Assembly (NCBI RefSeq): GCF_003583925.1 | Contig: NZ_QYCN01000012.1 | Coordinates: 39,134-103,133 of the forward strand | Origin: Hymenobacter rubripertinctus | GTDB taxonomy: Bacteria; Bacteroidota; Bacteroidia; Cytophagales; Hymenobacteraceae | Reading direction: 5' to 3' | DNA length: 64,000 nucleotides | Part shown: positions 8,894-16,319 of the stretch, piece by piece | Layout of the letters: every line of letters starts with the position of its first letter | Numbering within the stretch: position 1 is the stretch's first letter | Translations under genes and position numbers: made by a program | The notes under the pieces: generated by a model | The model's input: only the letters and a program-made list of their open reading frames with translations | Databases searched by the model: none | What the model was told of the DNA's origin: nothing

Positions 8894-10175
8894 CCCCATT
8901 CGGCCCGAGCCGACCTCTTCTGACCAATCCTGCCCCCTACCCCTGCCGTTCCCCGATACGGCCGGGCTACCCGCCTTTTCGGCCGCCAGGGCCGCTGCTG
9001 ATGCGCAGGGGGGGGGTCAACGATATGAGCGCCCGCCCTGGCCCCGGCCAGCCCGGTACGGCCTGCACCTGCTGCTGTTTCTGGTAACGTTGCTGACTAC
9101 TACGCTGGCAGGCGTTACGCTGGCACGCAACACCTTCCTGAGTGCTTACCTATTGCCTTTTGAGCTGCTGAGGCAGCCCCTGGCGCAGGTCTGGTTGGCG
9201 TTGCGGCCGGGACTGTGGTACGCGGGACCATTTCTGGCCGTCCTCACGGTGCACGAGTTCGGCCATTATTTCACGGCCCGCTACAACCGTATTGGGGCGA
9301 CGCTGCCGTACTTTATTCCGCTGCCGCTGGGCTTCGGCACGTTTGGGGCCGTTATTCGCATTAAGGACCGGATTTACTCGCGGCGCGAATTTTTCGATGT
9401 GGGGCTGGCCGGGCCGCTGGCCGGGTTTGTGGTGGCCGTGGCCGTGCTGGCGTATGGCCTCACGCACCTGCCACCGCTGGATTACCTATTCCGGATTCAC
9501 CCTGACTACCGGATCTATGGGACCGAATATGCCCGCCACGCCTACCAGAACCTGCCGGCCGGCAGCGTCCTGACGCTGGGGCAGCCGCTGCTGTTTCAGG
9601 GCATGGCAGCCCTGCTGGCCGACCCGGCCCGACTGCCCCACCCCAACGAGGTGCTACATTACCCGGTGTTGGTAGCGGGCGTGTTTTCGTTGTTCTTCAC
9701 GGCCCTCAACCTGTTGCCCATCGGCCAGCTCGATGGAGGGCACATCGTTTACGGTTTACTGGGGACCCGCCGGGCGGCGCGCGTATCCTTGGTACTGTTC
9801 GTGGGCTTCATTTTTTATGCGGGCCTGGGGCTGTTTTCCCTGACTTCGGACACCGACACCTGGCTCTACGGAGCCGGGCCGTATGCCCTCTACCTGTGGG
9901 CGGTATTGCGGCGGGCCATGCCCACGGCCCGCCGGGCGTTGCTGCTGGCGGCGGCCGTGTGGCTGGGGCAGATTGCCTTGTCGTCGGGCTTTCCGGGGTT
10001 GGAGGGCAACCCGGGCTGGCTACTGTTCGGGCTGTTGCTGGCCCGGGCCACGGGCATCTTCCACCCGCCCGCCCCCGATGAGCGGCCGCTTTCTGCGGGC
10101 CGGAAAGTACTGGGCTGGGTAATGCTGGTTATTTTTGTGCTTTGTTTCGCTCCTTCTCCTGTCGTAATCCAGTAA
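8877..10175 (+). CDS. Site-2 protease family (M50) membrane metalloprotease
   Basis: 432 residues. The zinc site is HEFGH at about residues 125-129 inside a membrane helix. The third ligand motif is NLLPIGQLDGGH at about 278-290. There are about seven hydrophobic segments, including FDVGLAGPLAGFVVAV after the first catalytic helix. This is the EGY1-like branch of intramembrane proteases. It should cleave a membrane-embedded substrate such as an anti-sigma factor or signal peptide remnant. It starts inside the preceding HAD gene. The N-terminal region before the first helix is proline-rich, unlike family domains, and contains a run of nine G bases (9008-9016), a possible slippage site. An alternative start could lie further downstream. 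Confidence 0.88.
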   Translation: MPFPPDPIRPEPTSSDQSCPLPLPFPDTAGLPAFSAARAAADAQGGGQRYERPPWPRPARYGLHLLLFLVTLLTTTLAGVTLARNTFLSAYLLPFELLRQPLAQVWLALRPGLWYAGPFLAVLTVHEFGHYFTARYNRIGATLPYFIPLPLGFGTFGAVIRIKDRIYSRREFFDVGLAGPLAGFVVAVAVLAYGLTHLPPLDYLFRIHPDYRIYGTEYARHAYQNLPAGSVLTLGQPLLFQGMAALLADPARLPHPNEVLHYPVLVAGVFSLFFTALNLLPIGQLDGGHIVYGLLGTRRAARVSLVLFVGFIFYAGLGLFSLTSDTDTWLYGAGPYALYLWAVLRRAMPTARRALLLAAAVWLGQIALSSGFPGLEGNPGWLLFGLLLARATGIFHPPAPDERPLSAGRKVLGWVMLVIFVLCFAPSPVVIQ

Positions 10176-10322
10176 GTTATTCCGGGAAATGAGCCCGGAA
10201 GTGAGTTCTGGCAAGTTCGCCAAGCCCTCAGCTTGCCCCCATTTTTACCGGTATACCACCTTGCCCCACTTCCCGCTTTATCCTGGCCGGCTAGCGTTGC
10301 GTACGGGCTTCGGCTCTTCTGA

Positions 10323-10973
10323 ATGACTGCACCTCAATTCGCCCAAACCCACCTGCTGCGAGGCTCTACGCTGCTGCTATTCCGGCAGCACGGTTTGTAT
10401 GTGAGCCAGCGCCGGCGCAACGGTACGGCGTGGCTGGAAACTGAAATCCCGTACGAAGAACTGCTGCCCGTAGGCCTCGAATACCAGACGGCGGCTCCAC
10501 TCCGCATTCCGCCGGCCGGTATGTGGGTAGCCATCTGGGTGATCTTACAGGGCCTGAGCCGCTTGCTCAGCAAACAAGCGGGCCTCTCTACCGAGCTATG
10601 GGTGGCCTGCGGCGGTTTTCTGCTGGGGTTGCTGGGCGTGTACGTCGCCCGCCGCTACTGGGGGCGCACCGTTACGCTGGCCACCAACCGCATCCGGCTA
10701 AGCCTGCACGACCGCCCTGGCCAGCACGATGCCCTGGCCACCTTCACCGATGCCCTGCGCCTACGAGCTCATGCCTACCTGCGCGAGGAGTACGCCCAAG
10801 TGAACCCCCTGGGGCCTATTGAGCTGCAACTACACCGCCTGCACTGGCTCCACAACCTGAATGTGCTCAGCGAACAGGAGCTGCGCATCCTCAGCACCCG
10901 CCTCACGGGCCGCCTCTCCCTGGAGCCCGTCAAGCTCATGGGCCAGGACCTGGAAACGCCTTATTTGAATTAG
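10323..10973 (+). CDS. Conserved-looking membrane protein, unknown function
   Basis: 216 residues, not recognised. It has an N-terminal soluble part of about 60 residues, two adjacent transmembrane helices (about 62-80 and 89-108, ending VARRYWGR), and a soluble C-terminal part rich in His, Leu and Arg. The layout resembles small PH-like or signalling membrane proteins, but no motif confirms that. It stands alone between the protease gene and a bidirectional terminator. Confidence 0.7.
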   Translation: MTAPQFAQTHLLRGSTLLLFRQHGLYVSQRRRNGTAWLETEIPYEELLPVGLEYQTAAPLRIPPAGMWVAIWVILQGLSRLLSKQAGLSTELWVACGGFLLGLLGVYVARRYWGRTVTLATNRIRLSLHDRPGQHDALATFTDALRLRAHAYLREEYAQVNPLGPIELQLHRLHWLHNLNVLSEQELRILSTRLTGRLSLEPVKLMGQDLETPYLN

Positions 10974-11000
10974 CGCTTTGCCGCTGGTACATGGGGCGAG

Positions 11001-11045
11001 GAAAAAGAACGTCATCCTTCCTTCGTCAGGATGACGTTCTTTTTC
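11001..11045. terminator. Bidirectional terminator between convergent genes
   Basis: 18-bp perfect arms (GAAAAAGAACGTCATCCT and complement) with a 9-base loop, A-run on the left and T-run on the right, between the convergent genes ending at 10973 and 11063. The AACGTCATCCT arm resembles the GTCATTC palindrome family seen elsewhere in the window. Confidence 0.8.
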
Positions 11046-11062
11046 TTGAAGCGCTGGGCTCT

Positions 11063-12256
11063 CTATTCCGCCTCCAGCGCGGCCACGCCAGGCAGTTGCT
11101 TGCCTTCCATGTACTCCAGCAGCGCGCCGCCGCCAGTGCTGATGTAGCTCACCTGGTCGGCGAAGCCGAGCTGGTTGACGGCCGCCGCTGAGTCGCCGCC
11201 GCCGATGAGGCTGAAGGCTCCCGATTCGCGGGTAGCGTCGGCAATGGTTTGGGCTACGGCCGTGGTGCCTTTGGCGAACGTGGGCATTTCAAACACGCCC
11301 ATCGGGCCGTTCCAGAGGATGGTTTTGGAGTTGCGCACCACCTCCGTGAAGGCTTTGATAGACTCGGGGCCGAGGTCGAGACCCAGCCAGCCGTCGGGAA
11401 TCTGGTCGTTGGCGGCCACTTTGGTGCTGGCGTCGTTGGCGAACTTGTCGGCAATGAGGCTGTCGGTGGGCAGCAGCAGGTTTACGCCTTTCGCTTTAGC
11501 CTTCTCGATGAGCTCCAGGGCCAGGGGCATTTTGTCTTCTTCGAGCAACGAGCTGCCGATGCTGCCGCCCTGGGCCTTGGCGAAGGTGTAGGCCATGCCG
11601 CCCCCGATGAGCAGGTTATCGACCTTATCGAGTAGCTGTTCGATGATGAGGATTTTATCGGAAATCTTGGCCCCGCCCATGATGGCGGTAAAGGGCCGCT
11701 CGGCTTTTTCCAGCACCTTCTGGGCATTGTCCAGCTCGCTCCGGAGCAGGTAGCCGCCTACCCGGTCGGCGGGCGCGAAGCTGCCGGCCATGATGGCCGT
11801 GGAGGCGTGGGCGCGGTGGGCCGTGCCGAAGGCGTCGTTCACATACACGTCGCCGAGCTTAGCCAGCCGGGCCGCGAATTCGGGGTTGCCTTTCTCTTCT
11901 TCGGGATAGAAGCGCACGTTTTCTACCAGCAGCACCTGACCGGGCTTCAGGTTTTTGGCCTGCTCTTCGGCTTGCAGGGCATCATCGGCAAACTGCACCG
12001 GCTGGCCGTATTCCTGGCTCAGGCGGCTCACGATGTGGCGGAGCGAGTACTTGTCCTCGGGGCCGCCTTTGGGCCGGCCCAGGTGGGAAAGCAACACCAC
12101 GGAGCCGCCGTCCTGGAGGATCTTCTTGATGGTGGGCGTGGCGGCTCGGATGCGGGTGTCGTCGGTGATGGCGAAGCTTTTGTCCAGCGGCACGTTGAAA
12201 TCTACGCGCACCACGGCGCGCTTGCCGGCGAAGTTGTACTGATCGAGGGTTTGCAT
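11063..12256 (-). CDS. pgk: Phosphoglycerate kinase
   Basis: 397 residues, normal length. It catalyses ATP-forming transfer of phosphate from 1,3-bisphosphoglycerate to ADP in glycolysis (cytoplasm). Clear family motifs in order: [10 protein letters not shown] near the N-terminus, [56 protein letters not shown], and the C-terminal GGGDSAAA and [14 protein letters not shown] nucleotide loops. A promoter-like TATCTTCG lies about 28 bases upstream of the ATG. It is monocistronic, bounded by a bidirectional terminator downstream and a palindromic element upstream. Confidence 0.97.
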   Translation of the reverse strand: MQTLDQYNFAGKRAVVRVDFNVPLDKSFAITDDTRIRAATPTIKKILQDGGSVVLLSHLGRPKGGPEDKYSLRHIVSRLSQEYGQPVQFADDALQAEEQAKNLKPGQVLLVENVRFYPEEEKGNPEFAARLAKLGDVYVNDAFGTAHRAHASTAIMAGSFAPADRVGGYLLRSELDNAQKVLEKAERPFTAIMGGAKISDKILIIEQLLDKVDNLLIGGGMAYTFAKAQGGSIGSSLLEEDKMPLALELIEKAKAKGVNLLLPTDSLIADKFANDASTKVAANDQIPDGWLGLDLGPESIKAFTEVVRNSKTILWNGPMGVFEMPTFAKGTTAVAQTIADATRESGAFSLIGGGDSAAAVNQLGFADQVSYISTGGGALLEYMEGKQLPGVAALEAE

Positions 12257-12283
12257 GGAATGGAAATAGGGTTGGCGGAGGGA

Positions 12284-12291
12284 CGAAGATA
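12284..12291 (-). promoter_or_regulatory. -7 promoter box of pgk
   Basis: TATCTTCG on the minus strand, one mismatch from the Bacteroidota TAnnTTTG box, 27 bases upstream of the pgk ATG. Confidence 0.4.
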
Positions 12292-12309
12292 GGTGGTCAG
12301 GGAAGAAAG

Positions 12310-12419
12310 AACGTCATTCAGAGCGCAGCGAAAAATCTCGCTTGCCATGCCAATTCTGGCGTCTGGCCAGCATTACAACGTAGGCAGGCGAGATTCTTCG
12401 CTGCGTTCTGAATGACGTT
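12310..12419. repeat. Palindromic GTCATTC element between divergent genes
   Basis: 37-base arms (12310-12346 and 12383-12419) starting AACGTCATTCAGAGCGCAGC differ at three positions and enclose a 36-base centre. It lies between divergently transcribed genes, so it cannot be a terminator of either. It shares its arm sequence with the element at 56127-56235. Confidence 0.85.
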
Positions 12420-12468
12420 TCCCCCCATTCCCCCCAATGGCCGCTTTCTCCTGCAAGCCCCAAAGTCC

Positions 12469-12476
12469 TACCTTTG
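12469..12476 (+). promoter_or_regulatory. -7 promoter box of the ligase gene
   Basis: TACCTTTG, a perfect TAnnTTTG box, ends 8 bases before the ATG at 12485. Transcription would begin at or next to the start codon. This favours 12485 over an in-frame ATG 48 bases upstream, which would start before the promoter. Confidence 0.6.
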
Positions 12477-12484
12477 CCTCCGAT

Positions 12485-15295
12485 ATGAAAATAGGCATCT
12501 TCTTCGGTGGCCCGTCGCGTGAGCGGGAAATCAGTTTCGCGGGCGGCCGCACGGTGTACGACAACCTCGATAAGTCCTTGTTTGAGGTCGTGCCGGTATT
12601 CGTGGACAGCTGCGGCAACTTCATCCTGCTCAACTGGGAATACCTATATAAAGGCACCATCCGCGACTTCTACCCGCCCGTATCGGCGTTGGCACCCACG
12701 TCGGTGCCGGTGCAGATGTACTTCGAGAGCCTGGGGGAGCTGAGCGCCGATGAGCAGGACCGCATCATTGCCGAGGTGGGCCGGCGCGTAGAACCCCGGG
12801 AGCTGGCCACGCTCATTGACTTTGCCTTCCTGGCCCTGCACGGGCCGGGCGGCGAGGACGGGGCCATTCAGGGCCTGCTGGAGTGGTACGGCATTCCGTA
12901 TTCGGGCTCCGGTATTTTGCCTTCGGCGTTTGGCATTGATAAAGTTGCCCAGAAGAAGTTGCTCAAGGCCCTCGACCGTCCCACGCCCGACTTCCGCCTG
13001 ATTACGGCCGAGGAGTGGGACGCCGCCGACCCCCAGGCTACGCTGGACCACTTGGTGCGCGAGCTGGGGCTGCCGCTGGTGTTCAAGGCCCCGCGCCAGG
13101 GCAGCAGCATCGGCATCAGCATCCTACGCGAAGCCAGCGTACCCCAGTTTCAGGCCGCCGTGGAGCGCAGTCTGTTCCGCAAAACCGTTACCCAGGCCGA
13201 ATGGCAGGGCCTCTCGGATGCCCGGAAGCTAACCTGGCTGCAGCAGCTGGTCGATATCCGCGACGGAATCGGGCTGCCGGTTGTTTTGTCTTCAGCTGAT
13301 AGCTTGGAGCTGCTAGCTGCTAGCTCTTCGTTGAACGAAGCTAACGGCCAACAGCTACTAGCTGATAGCTCAGAGATAATCTACCAGCCCGAGGAGCTGC
13401 TGAACGCCCTGAATGAGCACTTGGCCCGCGCCCAGAGCGTGCGGCTGACCAGCGTGGAAGGCGAAGTGCAGGTACTGGTGGAAAGCTTCGTGCAGGGGCG
13501 CGAGTTCTCGTGCATTGTGGTGGAAGACGAAAACGGCCAGCCCCTGGCCCTACCGCCCACCGAGATTGTGAAAGGCGAGGAAATGTTCGACTACCGCTCG
13601 AAATACCTGCCCGGTCTGGCCCGCAAAATCACGCCCATCGACCTGCCCGAGGCCGACATCCAGCGCATCCGCGAAGCCTGCGAGGAAATGTTCGTCACCT
13701 TCGGCTTCCAGGTATATGCCCGTTTGGATGGCTTTATCAGTGGCCAGCCAGTTGCCCGTAGTGAGGCCGACCAGCACGCCACTGGCAATTCCATTTTCCT
13801 CAACGACCCGAACACGACTTCCGGCATGTTGCCGGCCTCGTTCTTCTTCCATCAGGCGGCTGAAATTGGGCTCAACCCCTCGCAGTTCCTCACGTTTCTG
13901 ATTCGCACGTCGCTGGCGGCGCGGCGGCGCGGCGGGCTGCGGCCGGTAAAGCTGGCGGGCCTGCTGGCCCGGCTGGATGCGGCCGTGGCGGCCCGGGCTG
14001 CGGACGAACGCACGCGCACCAAAGTGGCCGTAATTATGGGCGGTTACTCCTCGGAGCGGCACATTTCGGTGGAGAGCGGGCGCAACATCTATGAGAAGCT
14101 CAGCTCCAGCATCAAGTACGAGCCGGTGCCGGTGTTCCTGACCGGCAACAGCCAGGAATTCCGCCTCTACGTACTGCCCATCAATGTGATGCTCAAGGAC
14201 AACGCCGATGATATCCGCGAGAAAGTGGAGCATCTGGAGGCCGGCCACGGGCTGCACCCTATTCTGACGCGCATCCGCCGCGAGGCGGCGGGCATCACCA
14301 GCACCTACGCCGGCCAGCCCACGGCCCAGCCCCGCCGGGTGAGCTTCGGGGAGCTGGCCGGGATGGTAGACGAGGTGTTTATTGCCCTGCACGGCCGCCC
14401 CGGTGAGGACGGCGCTTTGCAGCAGCAGCTCGAAGCGCTGGGACTGCCCTATAACGGCTCGGGCGTGGCCAGTAGCCAAATCACCATCAACAAGTTTGAA
14501 ACCAACAAGCGCCTGCGCGAAGCCGGTATGCGCGTGGCCGAACACCGCATGGCCGCCCGCCAGGAGTGGGAGGCCGGCCCGGAAAGCTTCTTCCGCAGCC
14601 TCGAAACCCAGTTCCCCTACCCCTTCATTGCCAAGCCCGCCGACGACGGCTGCTCCTCGGCGGTGAAGAAAATCAAGAACCGGGCGGAGCTCGAAGCCTT
14701 CACCCAACTCATTTTCCGGGACCAGGAAGACCTCTTGCCCGCTGCCGCCACTACGCTTAGTCTGGGTTTTAAGGAGGAATTCCCGCAGAAGGAGGCCTTT
14801 TTGGTGGAAACGCTCATCAGCCGCGACGGGGCCGCCCACTTCCTGGAAGTTACCGGCGGTTTGCTCACGCACTGGGCCGAAAACGGCGAGCTGCGGATTG
14901 AGGTGTTCGAGGCGTCGGAGGCGCTGGCCACGGGCGAGGTGCTGAGCCTGGAGGAGAAGTTTCTGGCCGGCGAAGGCCAGAACATCACCCCGGCCCGCTA
15001 CGCTCCCGAGGCCCACGAGCGGCAGCGCATTTCGGAGCAGGTGAAGCAGGAGCTGCGCCGGGTGGCCGAAATCCTCAACATTCAGGGCTACGCCCGCATC
15101 GACGCCTTCGTGCGGGTGCGCCAGAATGGGGCCGTGGAGGTGCTCATCATCGAGGTGAACTCCCTGCCTGGCATGACACCCGCCACCTGCATTTTCCACC
15201 AGACCGCCCTGGCCGGCTACACACCCTACGACTTCATCGACCGGATTCTGGAATTCGGGAAGCAGCGCACCGAACTGATGGTGGCCGGTAGTTAG
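12485..15295 (+). CDS. Tandem-fused D-alanine-D-alanine ligase-like ATP-grasp protein
   Basis: 936 residues, about three times normal Ddl length. Two Ddl-type units are joined. Unit 1 (about 1-510) begins MKIGIFFGGPSREREIS, has HGPGGEDG, the ATP-grasp lysine region, the substrate loop FDYRSKY and NDPNTTSGM. Unit 2 (about 511-936) begins KVAVIMGGYSSERHIS, has HGRPGEDG, and ends with EVNSLPGMTP. Unit 2 lacks the DYxxKY loop that holds the catalytic Tyr of Ddl, so it may be inactive, regulatory or of different specificity. Unit 1 carries an in-frame 75-base heptamer-repeat insertion at 13296-13370 (about residues 271-296). The expected role is D-Ala-D-Ala synthesis for peptidoglycan. The PASTA gene follows 108 bases on, as near many ddl genes of this phylum. 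Confidence 0.85.
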   Translation: MKIGIFFGGPSREREISFAGGRTVYDNLDKSLFEVVPVFVDSCGNFILLNWEYLYKGTIRDFYPPVSALAPTSVPVQMYFESLGELSADEQDRIIAEVGRRVEPRELATLIDFAFLALHGPGGEDGAIQGLLEWYGIPYSGSGILPSAFGIDKVAQKKLLKALDRPTPDFRLITAEEWDAADPQATLDHLVRELGLPLVFKAPRQGSSIGISILREASVPQFQAAVERSLFRKTVTQAEWQGLSDARKLTWLQQLVDIRDGIGLPVVLSSADSLELLAASSSLNEANGQQLLADSSEIIYQPEELLNALNEHLARAQSVRLTSVEGEVQVLVESFVQGREFSCIVVEDENGQPLALPPTEIVKGEEMFDYRSKYLPGLARKITPIDLPEADIQRIREACEEMFVTFGFQVYARLDGFISGQPVARSEADQHATGNSIFLNDPNTTSGMLPASFFFHQAAEIGLNPSQFLTFLIRTSLAARRRGGLRPVKLAGLLARLDAAVAARAADERTRTKVAVIMGGYSSERHISVESGRNIYEKLSSSIKYEPVPVFLTGNSQEFRLYVLPINVMLKDNADDIREKVEHLEAGHGLHPILTRIRREAAGITSTYAGQPTAQPRRVSFGELAGMVDEVFIALHGRPGEDGALQQQLEALGLPYNGSGVASSQITINKFETNKRLREAGMRVAEHRMAARQEWEAGPESFFRSLETQFPYPFIAKPADDGCSSAVKKIKNRAELEAFTQLIFRDQEDLLPAAATTLSLGFKEEFPQKEAFLVETLISRDGAAHFLEVTGGLLTHWAENGELRIEVFEASEALATGEVLSLEEKFLAGEGQNITPARYAPEAHERQRISEQVKQELRRVAEILNIQGYARIDAFVRVRQNGAVEVLIIEVNSLPGMTPATCIFHQTALAGYTPYDFIDRILEFGKQRTELMVAGS
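13296..13370. repeat. Heptamer inverted array inside the ligase coding sequence
   Basis: The left half reads in phased 7-base units CTGATAG, CTTGGAG, CTGCTAG, CTGCTAG, CTCTTCG. The right half, on the complement, reads CTATCAG, CTAGTAG, CTGTTGG, CCGTTAG, CTTCGTT. The centre CTTCGTTGAACGAAG is a hairpin. Length is a multiple of three and no stop is formed, so it is translated as a Ser/Leu/Ala-rich stretch. The same unit appears in intergenic arrays at 43915-43980 and near 56113-56252. Confidence 0.75.
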
Positions 15296-15403
15296 AAACT
15301 GGCACCTCTCCTTTCCGGGAGGAAAACTGGTTTCTAGTCCTTAGCTTCTAACTTTACCCCGCTTCTGCCTTCCGGCTTCTTCCTCCTAGCTTCTTCTCAA
15401 CGA
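15296..15403. repeat. Heptamer-phased spacer
   Basis: The whole 108-base gap between the ligase and PASTA genes can be read in 7-base steps on the plus strand from about 15335: CTAGTCC, TTAGCTT, CTAACTT, TACCCCG, CTTCTGC, CTTCCGG, CTTCTTC, CTCCTAG, CTTCTTC. The left part contains a partial complement (GTTAGAAACTGG against CTGGTTTCTA and CTTCTAAC). It is a degenerate member of the phased-array class. Confidence 0.45.
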
Positions 15404-16189
15404 ATGTCCTTTTTCCGCTCCGATACTCCGGCCGACCTGCTCAAGCACCTGTTCATTATCGTGGTGCTCACGGGGGCGCTGGTCATCGGGTTTTTCTACG
15501 TGTACCTGCCCATTACCACCAACCACGGCGAAACCATTGTGGTACCCAAGGTGACGGGCATGAACCAGGCCGACCTGGAGGACTACCTCGATGAGCGGAA
15601 CCTGGACTACTTCGTGGACGACAGCACTTACAACGCCAGCATCAAGCCCGGCACGGTGCTCATGCAGGAGCCCAAGGCGGGCGAAAAGGTGAAGGAAGGC
15701 CGCAAGATTTACGTGTCGGTTTCGATGAAGAACCCGCCCGTTATCAAGATGCCCAAGCTCACCGATGGCTCGGTAAAAAATGCCCAGATGATCCTAAAAA
15801 GCTATGATCTGGTGGTAGGACAGCTCCAGTTCGTGCCCAACATTCAGAAGGATGCCGTGCTCCGGCAGCTGGTAAACGGCCAGGAAATAGCCGCCGGCGA
15901 CCCCATCACCAAGGGCACCCGCGTAGACCTGGAAGTGGGCGACGGCCTCGGCAACCAGGAATTTCCGGTACCCAACTTAGTGAACATGCCCGCCGATGAG
16001 GCGACGACGCTGCTCGTGGGTCAGGGCCTGCAAGTGGGCGAGATATTCTACCAGCGCGCCCGCAATGGCGAAACCGAAGGCATGGTGGTGAAGCAGCGCC
16101 CGGTGCCGGGTCCCAACACGACCATCCGCATGGGCCAGCTCGTGGATTTGTGGGTGGCCGGCTCCGAGCCGCTGAAAAGCATTGAGTAA
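15404..16189 (+). CDS. PASTA-domain membrane protein
   Basis: 261 residues. A single N-terminal membrane anchor (about residues 17-40, LFIIVVLTGALVIGFFYVYL) is followed by three PASTA domains (about 45-112, 115-185, 186-255), recognisable by VPKVTGMNQADLEDYL, MPKLTDGSVKNAQMIL and VPNLVNMPADEATTLL. PASTA domains bind peptidoglycan or muropeptides. There is no kinase domain, which is common for this phylum. It follows the ligase gene directionally and both probably serve cell-wall synthesis. A terminator follows. The RluD gene often found next in related genomes is absent here. Confidence 0.9.
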   Translation: MSFFRSDTPADLLKHLFIIVVLTGALVIGFFYVYLPITTNHGETIVVPKVTGMNQADLEDYLDERNLDYFVDDSTYNASIKPGTVLMQEPKAGEKVKEGRKIYVSVSMKNPPVIKMPKLTDGSVKNAQMILKSYDLVVGQLQFVPNIQKDAVLRQLVNGQEIAAGDPITKGTRVDLEVGDGLGNQEFPVPNLVNMPADEATTLLVGQGLQVGEIFYQRARNGETEGMVVKQRPVPGPNTTIRMGQLVDLWVAGSEPLKSIE

Positions 16190-16207
16190 TCCCGTGCTGA
16201 AATAGAA

Positions 16208-16246
16208 CGCAAAAAGGTTCGTTGTGCCCCAACGAACCTTTTTGCG
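16208..16246 (+). terminator. Terminator after the PASTA gene
   Basis: CGCAAAAAGGTTCGTT pairs perfectly with AACGAACCTTTTTGCG across a 7-base loop, 19 bases after the stop. Confidence 0.8.
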
Positions 16247-16319
16247 GTTTTAGCCGTGAGGATGTACCCCTCGCGGCCGGCGGCCCTTCCCTATCCGGTC
16301 CTTTCCTTATTCTTACTCC

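Noticed and set aside
13550..15199. 549-codon open frame on the minus strand
   Set aside because: Antisense to the well-supported ligase gene; His/Gly/Ala-rich shadow frame.
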